This document shows, piece after piece, positions 43,007 to 51,274 of a stretch of DNA of 64,000 nt. This DNA is from Vallitalea maricola (lineage in GTDB: Bacteria; Bacillota; Clostridia; Lachnospirales; Vallitaleaceae). Under the pieces are notes generated by a model, which saw only the letters and a list, made by a program, of their open reading frames with translations, did no database searches and was not told the origin of the DNA. The stretch is taken from NCBI RefSeq assembly GCF_036985595.1, contig NZ_BTPU01000027.1, positions 62,001 to 126,000 of the forward strand, in the 5' to 3' direction. Each line of letters begins with the position of its first letter. The stretch's first letter is position 1. The position numbers and the translations under genes are program-made.

Positions 43007-46000
43007 ATGAATAATAAGGTTAGAATCTTTTTCACCAGCTTAGTGGTAGTAACTATAGCGTTGTCAACATTTAGACCGACAATTACTGTAGCAGCTACAG
43101 GGAGCGAAAGTGATCTACAGATTACATCAGCTAACAAAAGCTTAGAACAGTACTTTAATGCATCTAAGCAAAATGTCCTTGAAGTACAAGTTGTTTCGCC
43201 TGAGAATGAACCAAGGGGTGAATGGGAACCTCGAATAACTCAACATTATGGGGTAGATACAGTAATCCCTTCTTATTGGGGAAGTTATCACGGAGTACCT
43301 GCTAATGAAGGTGGTAATCACTATAGGGAATGTTTTTGCCTTCGTGATATCTGTCACCAAACTGATGCAGGACACTTGCTAGGTCTTGATAATGAAAACT
43401 TTACAATGCTCCAACTTTTTGCAATAGGTGCTAACGATAACACTATAAAACCATACTGGCCAAAATGGTCTTATGATTTCTATGGTTACCCTTATTATAT
43501 GGATGCGGGTTTTCAAGAGTTGCCTGCTCCTTTTGAGTTATTAGAAAAAATCTATCGTCAATACCTATGGACAGGGGATGACAGATGGATTAATGATCCA
43601 GAGATATTGGAATATGCTGAGAATTTACATTCAATTGATGCTTTTATGGGTGCACATGATGTAAATAATAATGGTATTGCTGACGGTGGTGGAAACATGG
43701 ATATTTTACCTACCTTATGGGAATTTGAAGAGAGAGGTATGATTGTTGAAGCTGGTGATACATATGGTGTTCAATATCAATCATTATTAGCATATGCAGG
43801 TATTCTAGAGGCACGTGGGGAAATGACAAAAGCTCAAGAAATTCGTAATAGAGCCATTGCACTTAGAGAATATTTTGAAGAGAATTGGTATTCAGAAGAA
43901 GAACAAATATACATACGTGCTTTTGATAAGTTCGGAGACACAAGAACAAATTGGGGACATGAAAATAGCTTTTTCATGCCAATGAAATTACTTACAGATA
44001 ATGGTCCTAGAACAGATAGATACTTGGATTTTATTCATTACAATGCATTTGTCGACCCACTGAATGAAGAGGCCCAAACATATCTAGCTGATACATTCTA
44101 TAAACATGGAGAGAATGCTATGGGATGGCATTGGACAAAGAAGGTGCTTGAACATAATACAACATATCCTGAAATATTTTTCTTGAACATATCTAATGTT
44201 ATTACAGGTATGATGGGTGTTGAACCAGATGCTCCAAATAATAAAGTTTCCACTATTTCACGTTTAACAAAAGAAGTTCCATGGGTTCAAGTAGATAATA
44301 TTCCTATTGGATCCAATAAAGTATCAGTTAGACATGATGGAACTGATCAAACTACATTTGAGAATACATCAGGCTCTACAATGACATGGGAAGCTTGTTT
44401 TTATGGTCAAGTCAATTCATTGGAAGTAGATGGTCAAACTATGCAAGCTACGGTTGGAGAGCTAAATGGCAAGACAATATCATATGTATCTTTAAGTGTA
44501 CAATCAGGAGAAAAGAAGACAGTAAAAGCCAATAAAACACATCCTGGATTCTTATATCTCAGTGATCAACAATGGGCGTATGTTACAGATGAAGAGAAAA
44601 TAAAATTAGATACAAGTTATGGCGAAAATGCTATTATGATTGATGAGAAAAACTATCAAAAAGGATTGGGTACATTAGCAAATACAACCATTCGTTACTA
44701 TTTAGATGGTGAAGTTAGTAGATTTACAGCGACAGTAGGTCTTGATGATGTTAGAGAAGATCAAACTAGTGGTTCAGTTGTCTTTAGAGTATATGCAGAT
44801 AACGAAAAAGTCTTTGATAGTCAAGTTATGGGTGCAGCAGATTCAGCAAAAGAAGTAGATATTGATTTGACAGGTGTAAGAGTACTTGATTTAGTAACTT
44901 ATGATGCTGGCGATGGTAGTAATCGTGATTATGGAACATGGGGAGATGCAAAAGTTTATACGAACCTTGAAGAATTACCATCAGAAGCTCCAGCTGATTT
45001 TGTATACTTAAGTGATATATCTTCAGCTAGTATTGGAGGAAGTTATACAACAGTTAATAAAGATTTGGATTATGATGGTAGAACTATTGATATTAATGAA
45101 CGATCCTATTTTAAGGGGTTAGGTGTTCATGCAGACAATGAAATAGTCTATGATTTAGATGGGTTGTACTCAAGTTTCATTGTGGATGTTGGATTAGATG
45201 AAAGCGTAACAAGTAATGGTGATGTCATATTCAAAGTATATGGGGACAACAACCAATTATTAAGAGAAACAAGTACATTGACTCACACAAGTCCTATTGA
45301 AACAATGAATATTGATGTTACAGGTATGAATCAATTGAAATTAGTTGTTGACGATGCAGGTAGTAGTTATAATGATAGAGCTAACTGGGCTGATGCACGA
45401 CTTATTTATAATCCTGATGTCGATTTACAATCTGCACTTGTATTAGCGCGTAAAATCAGATTTATAGACATGCCAGGAGTAGCAGAAACACAATTAACAT
45501 TACCTGTAGTTCCAGATGGGTATACAATTGGTGTTAAAACATCAAGTGATACTTCTATTGTTGGGTTAGATGGAAGTATTACACCACCAGCTGCTGAAAC
45601 AACAGTCACTTTAGTTCTAGAAGTGACCAGATTAAGCACAGGAGAAGTGGCTGAAACAAAACCATTAGATGTTTTGATTCCGTCAAATACACAGATTTCC
45701 CTCACATATTTCCAATGGGACTTGGCAACAGCTGGTTATGGCGATGTTGAACTTAATAAGTCTAATGGTGGGAATTCTATCACTATAGGAGGCAACACCT
45801 ATGATAAGGGAATTGGAACACATGCAGATAGTGAGATTGTTTATCAAATTGATGGTCAGTACGACTGGTTCCAATGTGACATCGGCCTAGATGATGAAAC
45901 TGGTAATAATGGGTCTGTTGTATTCAAAGTATATGGTGACGATGATGCAACAGTATTATATGAAAGTAATGTGCTCTATGGCACTAATCCGGTTGAGAGC

Positions 46001-46537
46001 ATAAAGGTAAATATTAAAGATCATAATAGACTAAAGTTAGTTGTAACAGATGGAGGAGACAACAAAAATCATGACCATGCTGATTGGGGAAATCCTATGT
46101 TACTAATTGATAAGGAAGTAACTACTTTTGTATATCTAAGTGATCTAGACTGGACAAGTGCACAGTCAGATTGGGGTTCTGTTAAAAAAGATACAAGTGT
46201 AGACGGTAATCCATTGACAATTGATGGAAATACCTATTCAAAAGGAATTGGTACTCATGCAAGTAGTGAGATTATCTATAACTTAGATGGAGCATATACG
46301 ACTTTCTATTCTCATATAGGCGTAGATGACGAAGTAGGAGCAAACTCAACAATCGTTTTTGAGGTATATGCAGATGGAGAAAAGATTTACGAAAGTGGTG
46401 TAATGAGTCATAGTGATTCTTATAAGGAGGTTAATGAGAATATAACTGGTGTTGATGTATTGAAATTAGTCATTACGGATGCTGGAGATGGAATTAATTC
46501 TGACCATGGTGATTGGGCAGATGCCAAGTTATATTAG
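43007..46537 (+). CDS. Secreted six-hairpin glycosidase-like protein with four NPCBM-type modules
   Basis: A 1176-residue secreted protein with signal peptide (cleavage near AATG at about 30). Residues about 60-430 look like an (alpha/alpha)6-barrel glycosidase: YRECFCLRDICHQTDAGHLLGLD, FELLEKIYRQYLWTGDDRWINDPEILEYAENL, HDVNNNGIADGGGNMDILPTLWEFEE, YQSLLAYAGILEARGEMTKAQEIRNRA, NWGHENSFFMPM. A beta domain follows to about 510. Four NPCBM-like carbohydrate-binding modules begin near 520, 660, 895 and 1025; each has an FVYLSDxxW or similar start, a YxKGxGTHAxSEIxYxLDG motif and a DAGDG...HGDWADAKL end. The frame is open to 42989, but AGGAGG at 42995-43000 sets the ATG at 43007. It would degrade a plant or algal glycan outside the cell. 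Exact glycoside hydrolase family not recognised. Confidence 0.8.
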   Translation: MNNKVRIFFTSLVVVTIALSTFRPTITVAATGSESDLQITSANKSLEQYFNASKQNVLEVQVVSPENEPRGEWEPRITQHYGVDTVIPSYWGSYHGVPANEGGNHYRECFCLRDICHQTDAGHLLGLDNENFTMLQLFAIGANDNTIKPYWPKWSYDFYGYPYYMDAGFQELPAPFELLEKIYRQYLWTGDDRWINDPEILEYAENLHSIDAFMGAHDVNNNGIADGGGNMDILPTLWEFEERGMIVEAGDTYGVQYQSLLAYAGILEARGEMTKAQEIRNRAIALREYFEENWYSEEEQIYIRAFDKFGDTRTNWGHENSFFMPMKLLTDNGPRTDRYLDFIHYNAFVDPLNEEAQTYLADTFYKHGENAMGWHWTKKVLEHNTTYPEIFFLNISNVITGMMGVEPDAPNNKVSTISRLTKEVPWVQVDNIPIGSNKVSVRHDGTDQTTFENTSGSTMTWEACFYGQVNSLEVDGQTMQATVGELNGKTISYVSLSVQSGEKKTVKANKTHPGFLYLSDQQWAYVTDEEKIKLDTSYGENAIMIDEKNYQKGLGTLANTTIRYYLDGEVSRFTATVGLDDVREDQTSGSVVFRVYADNEKVFDSQVMGAADSAKEVDIDLTGVRVLDLVTYDAGDGSNRDYGTWGDAKVYTNLEELPSEAPADFVYLSDISSASIGGSYTTVNKDLDYDGRTIDINERSYFKGLGVHADNEIVYDLDGLYSSFIVDVGLDESVTSNGDVIFKVYGDNNQLLRETSTLTHTSPIETMNIDVTGMNQLKLVVDDAGSSYNDRANWADARLIYNPDVDLQSALVLARKIRFIDMPGVAETQLTLPVVPDGYTIGVKTSSDTSIVGLDGSITPPAAETTVTLVLEVTRLSTGEVAETKPLDVLIPSNTQISLTYFQWDLATAGYGDVELNKSNGGNSITIGGNTYDKGIGTHADSEIVYQIDGQYDWFQCDIGLDDETGNNGSVVFKVYGDDDATVLYESNVLYGTNPVESIKVNIKDHNRLKLVVTDGGDNKNHDHADWGNPMLLIDKEVTTFVYLSDLDWTSAQSDWGSVKKDTSVDGNPLTIDGNTYSKGIGTHASSEIIYNLDGAYTTFYSHIGVDDEVGANSTIVFEVYADGEKIYESGVMSHSDSYKEVNENITGVDVLKLVITDAGDGINSDHGDWADAKLY

Positions 46538-46617
46538 ATTAGATAACTAGGCAACTAAATAAAGTGAAACAGCACAAGACTAACCCCATTAGTCAGTCTT
46601 AGACTGTTGATATCAAA

Positions 46618-46652
46618 AGCTATATCTCATCATTGGGATATAGCTCTTTTTA
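46618..46652 (+). terminator. Intrinsic terminator after the glycosidase-like gene
   Basis: AGCTATATC (46618-46626) pairs with GATATAGCT (46637-46645), followed by C and five T. Confidence 0.8.
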
Positions 46653-46681
46653 TAATTTTTCATGTAATAGTTTGATAGACC

Positions 46682-47020
46682 TTATTCTTTTTTCATTAAC
46701 TTGTAATTTGTAACAAATTCTAATATACATTCTTGTTCTTCTTTTTCTAGTTGAATTAATTTGGCTAATAAAATAGGAAATACTTCATTATCTGTATTTG
46801 TAGAAGGTTGTATCTGTTTAAAGAAATCTTCAAAACTGATTCCTAGAGCAGTAATAATTTTATTTAACATTTCTATAGTGCAATTAATCGACCCTCGTTC
46901 CACTCTCCCTATATGTGTGGGGTGAACTTTTGCTCTAAGGGCTAATTCCTCTTGGCTTAAATTTTTAGCTGTTCTAAATTGCCTTACTGTATTACCAACA
47001 ATATTTAATATATCATTCAT
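46682..47020 (-). CDS. XRE-family transcriptional regulator
   Basis: A 112-residue regulator with a Cro/CI-type helix-turn-helix over residues about 8-62 (VRQFRTAKNLSQEELALRAKVHPTHIGRVERGSINCTIEMLNKIITALGISFEDFFK) and a short C-terminal helical part ending LEFVTNYKLMKKE. GGGGTGATAA lies before the ATG. It is divergent from the small RNA candidate and hcp. Its targets are unknown; single small XRE regulators of this shape often sit in SinR-like circuits. Confidence 0.9.
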   Translation of the reverse strand: MNDILNIVGNTVRQFRTAKNLSQEELALRAKVHPTHIGRVERGSINCTIEMLNKIITALGISFEDFFKQIQPSTNTDNEVFPILLAKLIQLEKEEQECILEFVTNYKLMKKE

Positions 47021-47120
47021 TTTATCACCCCAGTTTCCTTGTATATAACTTACATATTTGCATTAAATTTATCAAGAGCATATATGATTTGGTAATTGGA
47101 GATTTTATAGCATAAATTGC

Positions 47121-47149
47121 TTGACAAAAAATCATATATTTTTTATACT
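47121..47149 (+). promoter_or_regulatory. Consensus sigma-A promoter for the sRNA candidate
   Basis: TTGACA 47121-47126, 17-base spacer, TATACT 47144-47149: the best promoter match in the window, with no protein gene behind it. Confidence 0.8.
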
Positions 47150-47155
47150 TGTTGT

Positions 47156-47306
47156 AGGTGAAATTGTTACATTATAAGAAACATTGATAAGTAGGGCAGA
47201 TACCAATAGAGGGAATAATGGTATTCGTAGATTGATGTAACAATTTTCATCCCTCACACCTTAACCCACTCGAAGAAAGGGACAATAGTACAATCCCTTT
47301 CTTTTT
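47156..47306 (+). ncRNA. Small RNA candidate, about 150 nt, C-rich single-stranded region
   Basis: The transcript predicted from the promoter at 47121 begins with a long helix (AAATTGTTACAT 47161-47172 with ATGTAACAATTT 47235-47246, extendable outward), containing an inner ATACCA/TGGTAT hairpin. A C-rich unpaired stretch follows (CCCTCACACCTTAACCC, about 47251-47267), then a strong terminator (AAGAAAGGGA 47273-47282 with TCCCTTTCTT 47294-47303 and T-run). CACCTT and CCCTC are complementary to Shine-Dalgarno sequences, the usual targeting element of Gram-positive small RNAs. I checked it against 6S, THF, glycine and T-box consensus from memory and saw no match. A cis-acting leader of hcp is possible but the terminator lies 240 bases before that gene, which has its own promoter. 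Confidence 0.7.
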
Positions 47307-47432
47307 AGTGCATGTCTATTATTAGTATTGACAAAATTCTAGATTTATTCTTATCCTATTAAATAAATCTACGTAATAAAACAGATAAAGAAAAAGTTAC
47401 AAATAATTATTTATGTTAAGAATTTCTCATTC

Positions 47433-47446
47433 GTAACATAAGTTAC
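47433..47446 (+). promoter_or_regulatory. Crp/Fnr (HcpR-like) operator of hcp
   Basis: GTAACATAAGTTAC, a perfect GTAAC-N4-GTTAC palindrome, is centred at 47439.5. With the TATACT -10 at 47469-47474 and transcription start near 47481 the centre falls at -41.5, the class II activator position of Crp/Fnr proteins. The -35 region is poor, as expected of an activated promoter. HcpR-type control of hcp in clostridia is known; the exact consensus is from memory. Confidence 0.7.
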
Positions 47447-47545
47447 AGAATTCTAAGCCACCTCATGCTATACTTTGGTCACTGGTTAACAAAAAACAAA
47501 ATTAAAACATAATTAAAATAAGGAATATGAAAGGTTGTGTGAACT

Positions 47546-49186
47546 ATGTTTTGTTATCAATGTCAAGAGGCTGCAAAGGGAACAGGTTGTACATTAGCAG
47601 GAGTTTGTGGTAAAAAACCAGAACTAGCTAATCTACAAGATTTACTTATCTATACTATGAAGGGAATTTCAATATTAGCTAATGAAGCTAGAAAAGTAGA
47701 GATTGATCTTAACCAAGTGGATGAATTTATAGTAAATGGTTTATTCATGACAATAACAAATGCTAATTTTGATGAAAATGCATTTTATCAGACAATAAGA
47801 GAAGGACTAATACTAAGAGATGAATTAAAGAGTAAATTAGAAGAAAAAGGTATTGTTCTTGAAAACTTACATGATAGCGCTACATGGACAGCAGATTCAA
47901 ATAGTAAAATGGAAGCAAAAGCAGACAGTGTAGTTGTAGGGGTACTGGCAACTGAAAATGAAGATGTTCGTTCATTAAGAGAATTAATAACATATGGAGT
48001 AAAAGGTATGGCTGCTTACGCACATCATGCTTATAACTTAGGTAAAGAAAATAATGAAATATATGCATTCATTACTAAAGCATTAGCTGCTACATTAGAT
48101 GATACTTTAAGTGCAGACGACTTAGTAGCACTTACTCTTGAAACTGGAAAATATGGTGTAGATACTATGGCATTGCTTGATGAAGCTAATACTTCTACTT
48201 ATGGTAATCCAGAGATCACAGAAGTAAACATAGGTGTAAGACATAATCCTGCCATATTAATATCAGGTCATGACCTTAGCGATTTGGAACAATTATTAGA
48301 GCAAACTAAGGGAACTGGTGTTGATGTATATACACATAGTGAGATGTTACCAGCTCATTACTACCCAGCATTCAAGAAATACGATAATTTCGTAGGAAAC
48401 TATGGAAATGCTTGGTGGAAACAAAAAGAAGAATTTGAATCATTCAATGGACCAGTGTTATTTACTACTAATTGTATAGTACCTCCAAAGGCAAATCATA
48501 TGGATAGAATATATACAACTGGAGCTTCAGGATTCCCTGGATGTAAGCATATTGAAGCTGACGAGAATGGTAAAAAAGATTTCAGTGAGATTATAGAACA
48601 TGCTAAGAAATTAGATTCTCCTACTGAAATTGAAACAGGGTCAATAGTTGGTGGTTTCGCACATGCTCAAGTTTTTGCACTTGCTGATAAAGTTGTTGAA
48701 GCTGTCAAGTCTGGAGCAATCAAGAAATTCTTTGTAATGGCTGGTTGTGATGGAAGAATGAAGTCAAGAGATTATTATACAGATTTTGCTAAACAATTAC
48801 CTGATGATACAGTTATCCTTACAGCTGGTTGTGCAAAATATAAGTATAATAAATTACCTTTAGGTGATATAGGTGGAATTCCTAGAGTGTTAGATGCTGG
48901 ACAATGTAACGATTCATATTCACTTGCTGTCATTGCTCTCAAATTAAAAGAGGTATTTGAACTCAATGATATCAATGAATTACCTATTGCATATAATATT
49001 GCATGGTATGAGCAAAAAGCAGTAATAGTGTTATTAGCTCTATTGCATCTAGGTGTGAAGAATATTCACTTAGGACCTACACTTCCTGCTTTCTTGTCAC
49101 CAAACGTAGCTAAAGTACTAGTAGAAACATTTGGTATCGGTGGTATTACTAACGTAGAAGATGATATAAAAATGTTCTTACAATAA
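47546..49186 (+). CDS. hcp: Hydroxylamine reductase / hybrid-cluster protein
   Basis: A 546-residue class of Hcp for anaerobes. The N-terminal [4Fe-4S] cysteines are Cys3, Cys6, Cys15 and Cys21 (MFCYQCQEAAKGTGCTLAGVC). The hybrid cluster ligands are seen in GHDLSDLEQLL, NCIVPP, GASGFPGCKHIE, AGCDGRMKSRDYYTDFA, TAGCAKYKYN and the IGGIPRVLDAGQCNDSY stretch. Hcp reduces nitric oxide (and hydroxylamine in vitro), protecting cells against nitrosative stress. Start ATG with AAGGTTG upstream. It is a single-gene unit, led by a Crp/Fnr-type operator and closed by a 28-bp hairpin. Confidence 0.97.
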   Translation: MFCYQCQEAAKGTGCTLAGVCGKKPELANLQDLLIYTMKGISILANEARKVEIDLNQVDEFIVNGLFMTITNANFDENAFYQTIREGLILRDELKSKLEEKGIVLENLHDSATWTADSNSKMEAKADSVVVGVLATENEDVRSLRELITYGVKGMAAYAHHAYNLGKENNEIYAFITKALAATLDDTLSADDLVALTLETGKYGVDTMALLDEANTSTYGNPEITEVNIGVRHNPAILISGHDLSDLEQLLEQTKGTGVDVYTHSEMLPAHYYPAFKKYDNFVGNYGNAWWKQKEEFESFNGPVLFTTNCIVPPKANHMDRIYTTGASGFPGCKHIEADENGKKDFSEIIEHAKKLDSPTEIETGSIVGGFAHAQVFALADKVVEAVKSGAIKKFFVMAGCDGRMKSRDYYTDFAKQLPDDTVILTAGCAKYKYNKLPLGDIGGIPRVLDAGQCNDSYSLAVIALKLKEVFELNDINELPIAYNIAWYEQKAVIVLLALLHLGVKNIHLGPTLPAFLSPNVAKVLVETFGIGGITNVEDDIKMFLQ

Positions 49187-49201
49187 AATATAATAAACTG
49201 A

Positions 49202-49263
49202 AAATATAAAATCGATAAAAGGAGATGCAGATTGATGCATCTCCTTTTATCGATTTTATATTT
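49202..49263. terminator. Very strong hairpin terminator after hcp
   Basis: Perfect 28-base arms (49202-49229 and 49236-49263) with a six-base loop; A-rich on the left and T-rich on the right, so usable in both directions. Confidence 0.9.
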
Positions 49264-49398
49264 ATGGATGGTAGAAGATATTTTATTAAACATAGTGGTG
49301 AGCAAGTAAATCCCATATGAATAAATTAAAGTATCTTCTATAATTATTATTCAATTCTTCACTATAGAAAATAAATTCAAGATTTTTTTTCTTGAATC

Positions 49399-49427
49399 TT
49401 GACAAATTATAAAATTAAAGTTAGTAT
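49399..49427 (+). promoter_or_regulatory. Promoter of the GlpA/GlpB-like operon
   Basis: TTGACA 49399-49404, 17-base spacer, TAGTAT 49422-49427. The leader of about 75 bases contains a short direct repeat TATAGACG (around 49425 and 49433). Confidence 0.75.
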
Positions 49428-49508
49428 AGACGTATAGACGTCCAGTTGGGAAGCGTTTCGCAGGTTAATATTAATTAAATCTAAGTGTCAAATGAATGGA
49501 GAGAGGTC

Positions 49509-51257
49509 ATGAAAGATAAGATTATAAAAGCCATAAAAAGTGTAAAAGAATTGTCTTGTTATGATATAGGCATAGAAATCTCATCTGACAAAATTGTTAC
49601 TCTTACAGGGGAAGTTGATGAATGGCAGCATGTAGTAGATATTGGTCATATTGCTGCAAAAGTAAAAGGTGTTAATAATGTGGTGAACGATATAACTGCA
49701 CGGGGGATAACTATTCCACAAAAAGATAATACTGAAAAAATCAAAAAAACTCTACAAGAGAATGTACATAAGAAATGCGATATTTTAATAATAGGCGCAG
49801 GGATATGTGGCTGTGCAATTGCTAGAGAATTATCCAAATACAATCTAAAAACAATAGTAGTTGAAAAGAATAGTGATATAGCAGAAGAAGCAACAAAAGC
49901 CAATAATGGTAATATTCATCCGGGGGTTCTAGCTAAACCGGGGACTTTAAAAGCAAAACTCAATCTAAGGGGCAATGAGTTATATACAAAGCTGTCTGAA
50001 GACCTTAATTTTAAACTAATTAGATCTGGTTCCTTAAACGTTGTTTATGATAAAAGTGAATGGAGAAAGATGTTAGGACTTAAGTTCCTAAAAAAATCTA
50101 AACTAGGATATCTAGTTAAGCCAGCTAGACAATTTATGAAAGTTCCTGGACTAGAATGGCTGGATAAAGAAGAGGTCAATAAATTAGAACCAAATCTAAA
50201 AGGTGAGCCTATTGGAGGTTTTTTGATGTCTACAATGGGATTGGTTGAACCCTATGAAGTATGTATAGCCTTTGCAGAAAATGCAGTCCAGAATGGGGTA
50301 ACATTCATGTTGGATACAGAAGTCCTAGATGTACTGACGGAAGACGGAAAGACTAAAGGGGTAATAACCAATAAATGCATTATTGAAAGTAAATATGTCA
50401 TTAATTGTGCTGGAGTATATACAGATAACATAGCTGAGATGGCTGGAGATAGATTTTTCACGATTCATCCTAGAAGAGGTGCCATAGCTATATTTGATAA
50501 GAATAGAAAAGGTTTCTTCAACAGACCAGCTGGAACAAGAAGTGGACGAAGTAAAAGTACTAACTCAAAAGGCGGTGGAGCCTGTGTAACGCCAGAAGGA
50601 AATCTATTATGGGGACCAACAGCTACAGAGATTCCATCTAAAGAAGATAAGTCAGTAGAAGCTAGTGATATGGATTATATAATAAAATTAGGTGAGCGTG
50701 TTACAGATGAAGTTAAGAAATCAGAAATAATCACTTTTTTTGCAGGTATCAGAGCGGCAGATTATAAAGAAGATTTTATAATAGGTATGTCAAAAAAAGT
50801 AAAAGGATTTATAAATGTAGCAGGTATACAATCACCTGGGTTAGCATCGGCACCTGCAATTGCAGAGATGGTTGGAGGAATAATAAAAGATGATATGGGG
50901 GATATGTCTCTAAATAAAAACTTTAATCCTATAAGAAAACCCAAGGTACAATTTAGGGACTTATCTCATGAAGAACAAGATGAACTAATAAAGATGAATC
51001 CCAAATATGGGAATATAATATGTAGATGTGAGCTAATAACTGAAGGAGAAATATTAGACGCTATACATTCCCAAATACCAGCAACAACTATAGATGCAAT
51101 AAAACGTAGAACAAGAGCTGGAATGGGTAGATGTCAAGGTGGTTTTTGTGGTCCTAGAGTATTAGAAATACTTGCTAGAGAGTTAAAGAAAGAACCTACA
51201 GAAATAACTCTAAAAGGTTCAGATTCATATGTCTTAAATAAAAATAGTAGAGCGTAA
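49509..51257 (+). CDS. GlpA-like FAD-dependent dehydrogenase with N-terminal BON domain
   Basis: A 582-residue protein in three parts. Residues 1-65 form a BON-like domain (KSVKELSCYDIGIEISSDKIVTLTGEVDEWQHVVDIGHIAAKVKGVNNVVND). Residues about 85-450 are a DAO/glycerol-3-phosphate dehydrogenase fold with FAD motif DILIIGAGICGCAIARELSKYNLKTIVVEK. The C-terminus has a BFD-like [2Fe-2S] domain (NIICRCELITEGEILDAI ... GRCQGGFCGPRVLEIL) with four cysteines. It would oxidise glycerol 3-phosphate or a similar hydroxy acid with the two proteins encoded next. The BON domain, usually for membrane or lipid contact, is not a usual part of GlpA. GTG 49485 is in frame; GGAGAG supports the ATG at 49509. Confidence 0.85.
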   Translation: MKDKIIKAIKSVKELSCYDIGIEISSDKIVTLTGEVDEWQHVVDIGHIAAKVKGVNNVVNDITARGITIPQKDNTEKIKKTLQENVHKKCDILIIGAGICGCAIARELSKYNLKTIVVEKNSDIAEEATKANNGNIHPGVLAKPGTLKAKLNLRGNELYTKLSEDLNFKLIRSGSLNVVYDKSEWRKMLGLKFLKKSKLGYLVKPARQFMKVPGLEWLDKEEVNKLEPNLKGEPIGGFLMSTMGLVEPYEVCIAFAENAVQNGVTFMLDTEVLDVLTEDGKTKGVITNKCIIESKYVINCAGVYTDNIAEMAGDRFFTIHPRRGAIAIFDKNRKGFFNRPAGTRSGRSKSTNSKGGGACVTPEGNLLWGPTATEIPSKEDKSVEASDMDYIIKLGERVTDEVKKSEIITFFAGIRAADYKEDFIIGMSKKVKGFINVAGIQSPGLASAPAIAEMVGGIIKDDMGDMSLNKNFNPIRKPKVQFRDLSHEEQDELIKMNPKYGNIICRCELITEGEILDAIHSQIPATTIDAIKRRTRAGMGRCQGGFCGPRVLEILARELKKEPTEITLKGSDSYVLNKNSRA

Positions 51258-51274
51258 TGGAAAGGAGGGATTAG

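Larger units (their letters stand above)
47021..47545. other. 525-base intergenic region holding an sRNA candidate and the hcp control region
   Basis: No protein gene seen. It contains a consensus promoter (47121), a structured transcript ending at a terminator (47306), and the operator and promoter of hcp (47433-47474), each listed. Confidence 0.75.

Noticed and set aside
47156..47306. 6S RNA, T-box or known riboswitch as identity of the small RNA
   Set aside because: Ends do not pair to form the 6S closing stem, the T-box TGGNACC element is absent, and THF and glycine cores do not match.
49425..49445. TATAGACG direct repeat in the redox-operon leader as an operator
   Set aside because: Only two short copies with no symmetry; could be chance.
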